Below, piece after piece: positions 45,984-55,690 of a stretch of 64,000 bases of DNA. The DNA is from Gnetum montanum (taxonomy: Eukaryota; Streptophyta; Gnetopsida; Gnetales; Gnetaceae). Location of the stretch: the NCBI GenBank assembly GCA_015680685.1, contig MNCI01025409.1, positions 780,123 through 844,122 on the forward strand, written 5' to 3'. The position numbers and the translations under genes were made by a program. Each line of letters begins with the position of its first letter. Within the stretch, counting starts at the first letter, position 1. The notes beneath the pieces are model-generated. The model was not told the DNA's origin, did not search any database, and was given only the letters and a program-made list of their open reading frames with translations.

Positions 45984-46961
45984 CTGTTAGGGGAGGAGAT
46001 GGGTTTCGATGTTGAGGCTCTGGCATGCCTCCGTATGCTTGCACTTAAACCTTAGTCTAGAAGCCTGGTGACAGTGTTGATACTGGTGGCCACAGTAGTC
46101 CATGTGCTATACCTAGAAATGGTAAAAATAGGCCTCCAAGGTTCAAATCCCAAGCATTATTTTCCATAATTTCCTCCTAGGGATGGGCCCTATTGACATC
46201 ATCTGGTTTATTTGCCATCTGTTTCCTTTTAACAGCTTACTGATCAACATATTGCCTAAGCTTTTCCATTCTTTAACAAGTTCTTTCCAAATTATTTTAG
46301 GCAGAGTGTAGATACCTTCAACAAATATCGGTAGCCTAAAACACTATTTTCTACCACCTTTCCCTAAGGATAGCTCTTGTTCATTCTTTACCAGTATTCA
46401 AATGATCAATTCTTGAAAGTATTTCTAACAATAAAGAATTTAGTTGCCATTGGCACATTATCTCTTGTAACCTTCTATTCACTATCTTTCATATGTGCAT
46501 CATTATTTCCACCAATAATATTATGGTCTCCCTGATATGCATGCCTTTCCTCCTTAAGGGCTCCATGCAAGGAATGCTTTAGTTGATGATGTAGACAACC
46601 AATGATGTTGCTATGAGGATAATACTCTAGTATACCTAATCCACCTCACAGCATGTTTCAAATGAGAGTGAGACAAACCTATGGAATATCCACAAAAGAG
46701 ATGGGCACATAAAAGTTCTAACCTAATGAATTTTGAGAAGCAAAATCATATGCTTGTTTCCCATGCTAAGTATCAGTCTGATTGATAATCCGAAGAATTA
46801 AAATTAGGGAGAATAAATGCAGCCCATCTCATCCAATCTTTTTTAGTGAGTGATAGGAATCAATACCTTCATCTTGCCATTTCAATAGTTCTATTGAAAT
46901 ATTTTGAAGGTTTCAATCATCTCATATCTCTGTTCCATGAAATGACCAAAATGTGCCAACA

Positions 46962-46976
46962 TTTCTACCCCCTTTA
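46962..46976 (-). other. Polypurine tract of the large-LTR element
   Basis: Directly before the 3' LTR the minus strand reads AAAGGGGGTAGAAA then TGTTGG. All but one base are purines and it abuts the LTR, as required for plus-strand priming. Confidence 0.85.
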
Positions 46977-47215
46977 AAAGCATAAAGAAATTTATGCAAA
47001 CCCCATTTTAAAACTGAACTGTACTGGTAGCTTTTATAGAACTTTTACAGCTGAACAGAAATCTTTTTGGAGGAAAATTTCCATCAAACATAAGGTTTGA
47101 TGGTATAAAACCCTCATTCCTAAAAAAACAACAAACTGTACATTATCCAATCCTTTTTTCATGGACTATTCTTGAGATGGAAAGAGAATGTTGAGGATTA
47201 CTCTGGTAGGAATCC

Positions 47216-48631
47216 TCATATCTCTAACCTTCTCATAAACGATCTCTCTATTATTTTTTGCTTGTTGGAGCTTTCAACTTGATCTTCTTGAGATTTTTCT
47301 TCAGTAATCCTCTCATCTTTTTTCTCAAATGAATTCTCATTTTCTTGGAGTGTACAAATTTTGTTTTGAACACCTCCATTTTCAACCATCTTACTTTTTC
47401 CATTTGAGGTAATGTTACTAATCATCAAAGGTTTGCTATAGATGTATATTTGATTTGGTTCTCCATTCCAAGGTAACCACATGTGAGAATAATTTATTGA
47501 TATGTAACCTAAGAAATTCTTGCTCCAACTTCTACTCAATAAGAGACTATGTGAATTTGGTATATCTGCCACTTGAATGGTTACTCTACTTCTGACGTGG
47601 GGTTTGGAAGAAATTTCCAATAGGACATTTGACAATTGACCCACAATCTTCACTCTACTTTTATCCACTTGAACAATCTTTTTATTTGATTTTTTAGGAA
47701 TCAAACCAAGTTTCTTACATATAGACAATGGCATTATAGTGGACGTAGCTCCAGAATCAATCAAACAATTGTGTAAGTATTTATCCTTCAATTTCATTTT
47801 CAAAAGGAAAGGAGGAGCTTCCTTATCATACGAGGTCTTTAATTTCTCATCATTATGAGACACATAACTTAACTCTGATTCTCTAACACTCCTTTTACCT
47901 TTAATGAACTCTAAAGCTTTTCTTTGTTGATCTCCTATTTGAAGTAACTGATAAAAACTAATATTAGCCTTGACATGTTTAAGATCTTCAATCAAATCAT
48001 ACTTTCCATCACCAATAAAGCTTGGTTTCCTTATCCATTTATTAAAAGACTGATTTGGAGTGCTTTGCTCTACTTGATTGTCTTTACCTTTATACTTATC
48101 TCTTCTACTTGGCTCAAAAGCTTTTCTCTTAGTAGATGGATCAGCAATAACATTTGGGGGTCTAGAAGTAGTTAGTTTTTCCTTAGATTGAAGACTATAT
48201 CCATTTTCCTCATTGTTATTGCATTCTTCATCTGAAGACATATCTTCTTTAGAACTTGATAGAGAAGAAGTATCGCTAGATCCATTGCTAGAAGATTTAC
48301 TTGCATAATGAACACTAGATAACTCATTATTAGATTCAATATCAAGAAATTTGGACATAATTAGATCACTTGCGTCTTCATCTTCTACTAACTTAGTGTC
48401 TTGATGTTTATGCTTTCTATTTTTCCTTTCTTCCTTGATATTAACTCTTGCTAAAGCTTTTTCAAGCTTCACTATTTTATTAGACATGTCTCTCATTAAT
48501 TGTCCTTTTTCATATCCTACTCTTTCATGTTCTTGCTCTATCTTAACATGATATGGACCTGGTAAAGCTTTAAATTGAGCAAAACCTTGCATAGGAATCA
48601 CAACTCTTTCTTCTTCTTTTTTGAATTGCAA
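47216..48631 (-). CDS. Protease-containing Gag C-terminal polyprotein of the large-LTR element (471 codons open)
   Basis: This is the longest uninterrupted frame in the window. A charged, coiled-coil-like start (KGQLMRDMSNKIVKLEKALA) is followed by a Ser/Asp/Glu/Asn-rich linker, a Lys-rich region and a retropepsin-type domain with CLIDSGATSTIMP (catalytic Asp about residue 292, codon at 47756-47758). The flap/C-terminal part ends near IPNSHSLLLSRSW. An acidic, Gln-rich tail ends at a stop with no RT after it. The frame has no ATG at its 5' end (TTG at 48631) and is +1 relative to the gag frame, which it overlaps by about 60 bases. Either a single-base loss in an A-run (CAAAAAAG) or a programmed +1 shift could join them. 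Confidence 0.85.
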   Translation of the reverse strand: MQFKKEEERVVIPMQGFAQFKALPGPYHVKIEQEHERVGYEKGQLMRDMSNKIVKLEKALARVNIKEERKNRKHKHQDTKLVEDEDASDLIMSKFLDIESNNELSSVHYASKSSSNGSSDTSSLSSSKEDMSSDEECNNNEENGYSLQSKEKLTTSRPPNVIADPSTKRKAFEPSRRDKYKGKDNQVEQSTPNQSFNKWIRKPSFIGDGKYDLIEDLKHVKANISFYQLLQIGDQQRKALEFIKGKRSVRESELSYVSHNDEKLKTSYDKEAPPFLLKMKLKDKYLHNCLIDSGATSTIMPLSICKKLGLIPKKSNKKIVQVDKSRVKIVGQLSNVLLEISSKPHVRSRVTIQVADIPNSHSLLLSRSWSKNFLGYISINYSHMWLPWNGEPNQIYIYSKPLMISNITSNGKSKMVENGGVQNKICTLQENENSFEKKDERITEEKSQEDQVESSNKQKIIERSFMRRLEI

Positions 48632-49440
48632 TATTTTCCTCGGGATTCAAGTTCAATTTTTTTTCTAACTGTATAGCTTCACTAAAGTAGTCATTTAGCG
48701 TAGTTAAGTTTGGAGTTCTCCTTAACCAAATTGAAATGTTGGGGTTGACAGCCTTAAGATAAGTTTCTTTAAGCATTTCTTCTTATGGTCTATATTGTCT
48801 GTGAAAGAGTCCACAAATTCGTTGAAACTTGATGTTAAAATCTCTAATTGACTCTTTAACTCCTTGCTTAGCTTGTATCAGCCCACAGTATAGTTGTTGT
48901 TGATCTAATTGATTACCAAACTAGGCTAAGAAAAGGTTCTTCATGTCATCCCAACTTGTAATACTATTACTTGGTAAGTTCAAATACCAAATCTGAGCCA
49001 TATCCTTTAGATTTGATACAAACAACCTACAAGCTTGATCTTGATGTCGAATATTTGCATGAGCTAAAGCTAACTCAAACATGTGAATATATTCCTTAAC
49101 TAAATAAGCTTTTCCAGGAATGAAAGGCTCAGGCAAATATTTGTAAACTACCTTAGGAATATAATTGTAATTTTGAAATCCTAATGGTGTAACTCTTTAC
49201 CAAGGATTTTCCATCCTATTCCTTTGGATAATTAAACTCTTAGACTTTCTAGATCTTCTCTTATAAATCGATAAACCAGATATAATGGGTGATCTTCTTG
49301 ATCTTTTAGTTTTCACTCCACTACTTGTTCCCAATTCAAAATCTTTCTTTTCTTCTTCTTTTGAATGAAGAATCAGTCTTAGAATCAAGAATATCTTTTG
49401 AAACTTTGAAATTTTCTAAACTATCAATATTCCTGGTCAT
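48570..49440 (-). pseudogene. Gag of the large-LTR element
   Basis: ATG at 49440 (MTRNIDSLENFK). A frameshift lies in a GAA run near 49350; then 49197-49388 reads KTKRSRRSPIISG and ends in PWstop. After that the frame is shared through 48921-49136 and 48570-48776, with only two further stops (one TAG for a probable Trp). The core reads YIHMFELALAHANI, WYLNLPSNSITSWDDMKNLFL and VKESIRDFNIKFQRICGLF, typical of the retrotransposon gag domain. No zinc knuckle is visible in this part. Confidence 0.75.
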
Positions 49441-49536
49441 GAACTGAAAATAGTATTTCTTAAGCCTTTATAGTAACAAAGAATTGTTGATATGCTAAAA
49501 TTATAAGGCTTATGAACTTAGAGGCTAAATTTTCAG

Positions 49537-49553
49537 CCCTCCTTCTAGCGCCA
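49537..49553 (-). other. Primer-binding site candidate of the large-LTR element
   Basis: Beside the 5' LTR the plus strand reads ccctccttctagcgcca, ending in CCA like a tRNA 3' end, with seven bases (aaagaac) before the LTR. It is not the tRNA-Asp type used by elements B to F. I cannot name the tRNA with confidence. Confidence 0.6.
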
Positions 49554-50974
49554 AAAGAACTGTTGGTGACCGTTTGGGATGCGACTGCCAACGAGTGTCC
49601 TCGAATAGGATTCAGGTGCTTGCTGGTCTCTGGCAACACCAAGGCCTAGATACCTCCAAATAGACTCAGTAGTTAATGTGAGTATGTGTGTGTGCTGTTG
49701 CGGTGTGCGGTTGTGAAAAATGAAATAATTACGTTGTGTGTAAACTACAAATGACTTATCAATAAGAGATTTAGCCAACTTTGCCAAGTACTGTGAGTTG
49801 TTGAGAGTTCCTATTTTGTTTAATTGCCTAGTCTACGCGGTCCTTATAATACCTACTTGTAACAAAAAAAATTTTACAAAAGCATTTGAGCACAACTCTA
49901 CGAATCTACTTCTAATTTTCCCCAGAGAAAGAAAAAGTTCCACAAGAAAACTAGAAATAGAGCGAGATTCAATGGAAATAGATAAAAAGGAAAGCAAATT
50001 TGTGTACAGATCTCAAATATTTAAACAAGGTAAAATTATACAAGTAAACACTTCGCAATAAAGCTATCCCAAATTCAATAACTATGAATTGTTCAAATTT
50101 CCAAAGCTCAAATAAGCAATTTCTTCAAGACAATCCTACTATGCTATCAAAAAATTGCTGCATAAACTATCACGTACGAGACTCCATTTTGGCTAGATAA
50201 TGGATGTCAACAATTGCATTTAATAGAACCTTCAAAAGACTTGACAATTTTTGATTGAAATATCATGAAGATTCACTTTGAAGATAAAAAGAAGCTATTC
50301 TGGTCCCATCAAAATACCAAAGATTTTTTAAACCCTCTTGACTATTGAATCATTCAACGGCATGACTACAAGCAGAGGCTCTCTTACAATGATCTCAATA
50401 GCAGTTTTTATACATTGCACAATAACCAAATTTACTACTAAAATGCTCTTAAGGCTTTCAAACACAAGCGCTTCTATGGCAAAATTTTAATAGAAATTTT
50501 NAAGTATGTCTCCAAGTGAGAGCTCAAGTGTGATGATTTTCTTCTTATTCCTAAAGCCTTTTTATAGGGTTCAAAAGGTAGTTACATTCTAAAATATCTT
50601 AGCTAACGTTTCTCCCAGGTAAGGAAGTTATTTACTTTCCCAACAAGTTAGGAGATATTACTTGCCCAACAAGTTAGGTAAGTTACAACTATTTTGGGTG
50701 GTTATAACCACCATAGAGATAAAAAAGCTGTAGCTGACAAGTGTCCCATTTAATTGACAAGTGGCCCTTCAATTGCCAAGTGGTCACCATGGAGACAAAA
50801 AATCTATAGTTGACAAGTGGCCTTTTTAATTGCCAACTGTCTTCATGGTAATCAAAATTAAAATTAGTTACAAATATCATAGTTGTAACTATCATAGGAA
50901 GTTACAACTTCCATAGGAATTAAAAGGATAATAGCCAAATGTCTTCTTTACAAATGATGCTATACAAAAGTCCC

Positions 50975-51456
50975 TTAAATCTCTTTCCTTTGTGAATAAA
51001 AACAACCATTTTTAAAGTGGATAAGGAAAGTACGTTGAAGTAAAATAAGGGGCTTAACAAATTTTAGCAAAATGAATGATGCTGAAGCCACATTAATGAT
51101 AAACCAAATACCAACAATTGGATAGACATATTTCTCAACTGAATTTAACAAGCCAGCCCAAACTGCTAACGTGTTTCCAGCTAATCCATCTTCATTATCA
51201 CTAGAAATGATTTCCAGATGTGTTGTGTTCATGTGCGGCAGGTCACACATGTTTCTGTTGGTGAACTTGTAGTGGCGATAGCTCCTGTTGGTGGACTTGT
51301 GGTGGCAATAGCTCCCGCACTTGCTAGTGAAGACTGGTAGCATCGCATTGTGAGCACCAGTAGCTCCATTTTAATAGTTGCATTGCCATTTAACCAATGT
51401 ATAAATGCATCACTGGTCCAAATCGTGGGGATCATCGATGGGCAGAGAAGGATCAA
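50975..51456 (-). pseudogene. Unidentified LTR-borne coding-like frames, right copy
   Basis: Same 122- and 75-codon frames as at 44667-45148. The predicted membrane stretch (YVYPIVGIWFIINVASASF) is identical in both copies. A 30-bp tandem duplication at 51255-51314 begins CTGTTGGTG, the same letters as the LTR end. Family unknown; retention in both copies reflects LTR identity, not necessarily selection. Confidence 0.35.
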
Positions 51457-51535
51457 GGTGTTTAGCCTTGCTCAGAAATTTTTTGGCACGTGTCACATCA
51501 CCTGTGCCTAAAGCTTTCTTGCTTCCTTGCCGCTT
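51420..51535 (-). pseudogene. Captured DnaJ-family N-terminal fragment, right LTR copy
   Basis: The minus strand reads KALGTGDVTRAKKFLSKAK and HLDPSLPIDD, then DPHDLDQ and a stop. Upstream in a neighbouring frame is NGDEKPNFHN, possibly the decayed protein start (GNKDEA-like). It resembles the N-terminal helical region of plant DUF1977-type DnaJ proteins. It lies immediately next to the oppositely oriented PPR piece (from 51573), with no room for a promoter between them. Confidence 0.5.
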
Positions 51536-51572
51536 CTATTGTGGAAGTTAGGCTTCTCATCCCCATTTTTGT

Positions 51573-52019
51573 TTGTATATTGATGCAAGAAAAATCATGC
51601 AAGGGCTAATGCAGAAGGGGTACGCCCATCGATGGCTTATGCAGAGGCTATGCAGTGGTTTAGGCCTACTGCAATGCTGCACAAGAAACAGAGCCCTGGT
51701 CTATGGCCGCTACATCCACTCACACATGAAGGTAGCTTTGGTAATTCCCTTAGACAAATCTCTGTGCAACAAGCTTATCCAGATGTATGCCAAATATGGA
51801 AGCCAAGGCAACGCACTCCAAGTTTTTCTTGAAATTCCTAAACCAGAAGTTGTATCCTCCACTACCTTAATCTCCGGTTACGTTGCCAACAACTATGTGA
51901 GCGAGGGTTTTGGCATTTTTCACTGGATGCAGCAAGTGCGGATAAACCCCAGCAATTACACCATCGCAACCATTCTTGGCAGTTGTGCCAAAACCAGGAG
52001 CCTGCAAAAGGGTGTATAA
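51573..52019 (+). pseudogene. Captured PPR fragment, right LTR copy (148 codons open)
   Basis: The plus strand reads RALVYGRYIHSHMK, SLCNKLIQMYAKYGSQGNAL, FLEIPKPEVVSSTTLISGYV, EGFGIFHWMQQVRINPSNYT and ILGSCAKTRSLQKG. These are consecutive PLS-class pentatricopeptide motifs, with MYAKYGS the usual S-motif landmark. Whole PPR proteins are several hundred residues with an organelle-targeting start, so this is a fragment. It lies inside an LTR, antisense to the element, and is duplicated at 45291-45720, so it is not a host gene at this locus. Confidence 0.8.
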
Positions 52020-52073
52020 CAGGATGTCATGTGTCGCTGTGGTGGTGGCCGATGTGCAGGTGGCAGTGGTGGA

Positions 52074-52292
52074 TCAATTTCGTCTCTTTGTTGTGACATG
52101 GACTATGGTGGTGGTTGCATATGTGTTACTTGCCCCTTGCCCACTAGCTACGTCCCACGGAGGAGGCTCATAATACTGCCAAAACCTAGTTTTGCAATCT
52201 TTCTTTCCACCGTAACCTTTGTGCGATGCTATATGGATCAGTGGCTTGACCACAGCATGCTCTGACTCTGGGACACGCTGATGGCATAACAC
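52074..52292 (-). pseudogene. Unidentified LTR-borne frame, right copy
   Basis: A 72-codon frame with SEHAVVKPLIHIASHKGYGG and WQYYEPPPWDVASGQGASNT. Partner of 45762-45983. No family recognised. Confidence 0.3.
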
Positions 52293-53274
52293 GAACTGTT
52301 AGAGGAGGAGATGGATTTGGATGTTGAGGCTCTGACATGCCTCCATATGCTTGCACTTAAACCTTAGCCTGGAAGCCTGGTAACGGTGTTGATACTGGTG
52401 GCCACAGTAGTCCACGTGCTGTACCTGAAAATGGTAAAAATAGGCCTCCAAGGTTCAAATCCCAAGCATTATTTGCCATAATTTCCTCCTGGGGATGGGC
52501 CCTGTTGACATCATCTGGTTTATTTGTTGTCTGTTTCCTTTTAACAGCTTACTGATCAACATATTGCCTAAGATTTTCCATTCTTTGACAAGTTCTTTCC
52601 AAATTATTTTAGGCAGAGTGCATATACCTTCAACAAATATCGGTAGCCTAAAACACTATTTTCTACCACCTTTCCTTAAGGATAGCTCTTGCTCATTCTT
52701 TACCAGTATCCAAATGATCAGTTCTTGAAAGTATTTCTAACAATAAAGAATTCAGTCGCCATTGGCACATTATCTCTTGTAACCTTCTATTCACTATCTT
52801 TCATATGTGCATCATTATTTCCACCAATAATATTATGGTCTCCCTAATATGCATGCCTTTCCTCCTTAAGGGCTCCATGCAAGGAATGCTTTAGTTGATG
52901 ATGTAGACAACCAATGATGTTTCTATGAGGATAATACTCTAGTATACCTAATCCACCTCACAGCATGTTCCAAATGAGAGTTAGACAAACCTATGGAATA
53001 TCCACAAAAGAGATGGGCACGTAAAAGTTCCAACCTAGTGAATTTTGAGAAGAAAAATCATATGCTTGTTTCCCATGCTAAGTATCAGTCTGATTGATAA
53101 TCCGGAGAATTAAAATTAGGGAGAATAAATGTAGCCCCATCTCATCCAATCTTTTTTAGTGAGTGATAGGAATCAATACCTTCATCTTGCCATTTCAATA
53201 GTTCTATTGAAATATTTTGAAGGTTTCAGTCATCTCATATCTCTGTTCCATGAAATGGCCAAAATGTGCCAACA

Positions 53275-54150
53275 CACCCTAAGTATAAGTGTTCCCCATT
53301 TACTTCTAAATTTGACATACTAAACTTTAAATGCATGCTTCCATTGCATCCAAATACAAAATCTTGTCAAATTATTCTAGATAAGGAATTAGTAAGTCTA
53401 TCTAGTTTGATTAATTCTCCAAATTTACATATCACTTGTTCTAGGATTTTTGTCCTAAAATCCTATTAAATAGTTTGAGATCATAACCCAAATTAAGATT
53501 CTTTTAAACAAATTCAACTTTAATTACACTCCTAGTTTTCATTTGGCAAAGGTAAGATCCTAAGCATGAAAAAATCGAGCATCCTTCTAACATCTTTTTC
53601 TTGGATTCTATCATCTAAAATTTAAATCTTAGTAAACCCTCATGAAGAACAATAACCTGAATAGTATATTTTCTTCATTTTTCCAAAACAAAAGATTGAA
53701 TTTAGTCAAAGCACAGTCTTAGAGCTAAGGAAACAAATATGCCTAGCAAGATGTATTACAACTAAACCTCAACTTGGAAGCAAACTTCATCACTGAACTT
53801 AATCTTCATAATTACACATCTAACCTCCATTTGTAACTATGTCAAAGTCATAATGGCAATCCCATAGGACAGCCCTAGTAGAAAACCAATAAGCCTAGGT
53901 GAGAGACCTTACGAAAATCTTATTATGAGTAGAGGCCTGACACATCTTTGTAAAGCTTCACAGCACCTACAAAACATTCACACATCCCTCCTCTCAAATC
54001 ATCTAACACTTTATCCCTTGTGAGGAAGCATCCTCCTATGTGAAGTACCCTCTAACTATAATGAAACTTTAGCTAAATAGCTCCACCTACACCTTTGCAA
54101 CCATATTTCCACCTCTCAGCTTCTACCACCAACCAAAATCTACTAGCTAT
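53275..54150 (-). pseudogene. LINE ORF1-like gene, DUF4283-like half
   Basis: The minus strand near 53290-53460 reads FVLEQVICKFGELIKLDRLT and LKFSMSNLEVNGEHLYLGC, running up to the insertion site; the knuckle CSKCGKIGH follows on the other side of the element (43242-43283), one frame away. That order (Gly-x-hydrophobic-'K-L/V-D' segment, then a Cys knuckle) is the end of a DUF4283 domain in plant LINE ORF1 proteins. Further upstream (53560-53700), KKIYYSGYCSS and QEKDVRRMLDFF fit weakly. Many stops. A moderate call. Confidence 0.45.
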
Positions 54151-54800
54151 TTATTTTTTGAATGCAATGTATTCAAATTTCATAGTTTGTAACTTTACCT
54201 AATATATAAAAAATGATATTTTATTCTAATTATTTTTGTTTTATCATGAAATATTATATTTTTAAAAATTGAAATAACAACATTATTATCAAAATAAATA
54301 TTAATAGAATTAGAGAATTTAATATGAAAATTTAACAGGATAGGATAGAGTAAGAGAAATAAGATAGATAGGGAAACATTGGTAGAATATAGAAGCAGTC
54401 AATGACATGGTAGGTGAAAGCAATTGAAGTAGTATGCAAGCAAGGCAAGATTTAGAGGAGCAATAAGATCTTAGAAGCAACATTCAATATATCTAGATTC
54501 TAGAAGAGGGCATCTAGTAATTAAATTTATGTAAGAACATAAATAGCCACTCTAATTTCAAGACTTTAAAATGGAAATTGGATTTTAAAAACCCCATAAA
54601 AATTCAAGTTTGAAAAGTGAAATATAAGATCAAAGTAATGAAGGCTATGATATATGAGGAGATGATGAAAAAAATAAAAAACTTTACCACTCTAGATGAA
54701 AGAGATGTGTCATAAGATCACTATATTTGAAGCCAAATTTGTTACTTGAAAAGTAAAAAAAAAAAAAAAAGTAAATTGAAGTAGCGATTAGCTAAAATAA
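54151..54800. other. Unassigned AT-rich DNA
   Basis: Very AT-rich sequence with A-runs (54750-54770) and no coding pattern I can support. It may be the 5' part of the ORF1p-like remnant that follows. Confidence 0.4.
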
Positions 54801-54839
54801 ATCATTAAAAAATTATATGAAAGAAAACATTGCTAAATT

Positions 54840-55350
54840 AAAAGTTATTATTAAGGTGGATATAACAAAGAAGTAGCTTGAGAAAATCAACAAAGGAGCT
54901 CATATTGATTTGATGATATGTGAACACCTTGATGAAGGAAAAGAAAGAAAAAAAAAGCTTATAACCTTTATTTTAATGGAATCAAAGAAAAAGAAAATGA
55001 AAACATAGTTGAAGAAGTTACAATAGTGGTAGATGACATAATGCATATTGAACTACATAAAATAAAGAATGCAATTTATTTTGGGCCTAAAAATGGTAAA
55101 CCTTGTCATATTCTTGTCAAATTTCATAACGCAGATGATAGAGACAAAGTTTGAAAGCAACATATATACTTAAAGGATTATAAACTTAAGATCAAGGAAA
55201 ATCTCACCAAAAAGAAACTTTTATAAAGATCTATAGAATGGAGAAAAGTGAAAGAAGTAAGAGTAGAAGATTTGGAAGAATTTTTGGATGTAAGAGATAA
55301 TGTAATAATTGCCAAAACTAAATATTTAAAAAACTTCACAAAAAAATATA
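54840..55350 (+). pseudogene. ORF1p-like remnant (coiled coil plus L1-ORF1-like domain)
   Basis: The plus strand reads ENIAKLKVIIKVDITKK, then IDLMICEHLDEGKERKKK, a frameshift in an A-run, then NLYFNGIKEKENENIVEEV, FGPKNGKPCHILVKFHNADD, YLKDYKLKIKENLTKK and SIEWRKVKEVRVEDLEEF with two stops. The layout of a helix, a 'NL-F-GI-E-E-E' strand, 'P-ILVKF---DR-KV' and 'L-IKENLTK' resembles the RNA-binding half of L1/Tx1-type ORF1 proteins. Known plant L1 elements mostly use DUF4283 instead. No endonuclease or RT follows. Confidence 0.45.
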
Positions 55351-55690
55351 AAATATCTTCATTGTGGATTTTTAAACATTGATGAATTAGTAGTAGATAA
55401 AATGAATATGTTATATAATATATGTTTCTTTAATAAATTTGACATTTAAGGTATTATTAAGAAATTGGAAACTAACTCTTTAGAAATTTTAGTTCTAAAA
55501 TTTTCTATTTTATCTTTTCCTTATAAAACAATGTAGATTTTGGAAGACCTTTTGGAGATTTGAATGTTTTGATTTTCAATTCTCTTCATAAGTAAGTTCA
55601 AATAGAAAAGATAGATATATATAGTCAGTATGTTTAGCTAAAAATATGATAGAAAAAACCTTTTTTATTTTCAATTTTTTGCTACTTTAT
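55351..55690. other. Unassigned AT-rich DNA before element G
   Basis: No coding sequence or repeat is recognised. The last five bases before element G are TTTAT, its expected target duplication. Confidence 0.4.

Larger units (their letters stand above)
43313..46961 (-). repeat. 3' LTR of the large-LTR element
   Basis: TGTTGGTGACC...GTGCCAACA, matching 49561-53274 throughout. N gap at 44164-44240; the other copy has about 139 bp at this place. It carries the same host-like fragments as the 5' LTR: the DnaJ-like piece (about 45110-45225, minus), the PPR-like piece (45291-45720, plus) and two unidentified frames (44667-45148 and 45762-45983, minus). Confidence 0.95.
43313..53274 (-). mobile_element. 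Complete large-LTR retrotransposon derivative coding Gag and protease only
   Basis: Two direct repeats of 3649 bp (43313-46961, including 77 N) and 3714 bp (49561-53274) have TGTTGG...CCAACA ends. Perfect 5-bp target duplications CACCC flank the element (43308-43312 and 53275-53279). The internal region (46962-49560, 2.6 kb) has a PBS beside the right LTR, a polypurine tract beside the left LTR, and Gag and protease on the minus strand. No RT, RNase H or integrase is present. It must have moved with proteins from another element, like LARD-type elements. The LTRs differ only by scattered changes, so it is younger than its surroundings. Confidence 0.95.
49561..53274 (-). repeat. 5' LTR of the large-LTR element
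   Basis: 3714 bp, TGTTGGTGACC...GTGCCAACA, followed by CACCC. Complete apart from N at 50501. In element sense (leftwards) it holds an unidentified frame (52292-52074), the antisense PPR piece (52019-51573), the DnaJ-like piece (about 51535-51420), two further frames (51456-50975) and about 1.4 kb of non-coding sequence. Confidence 0.95.

Noticed and set aside
47216-48631. A 471-codon host gene
   Set aside because: It sits between two LTRs, beside a gag domain, and has a retropepsin-type DSG site, so it is the element's protease-containing frame.
51573-52019. A host PPR gene at this locus
   Set aside because: It lies wholly inside an LTR, is duplicated in the partner LTR, lacks a start context, targeting sequence and most repeats, and is antisense to the element.
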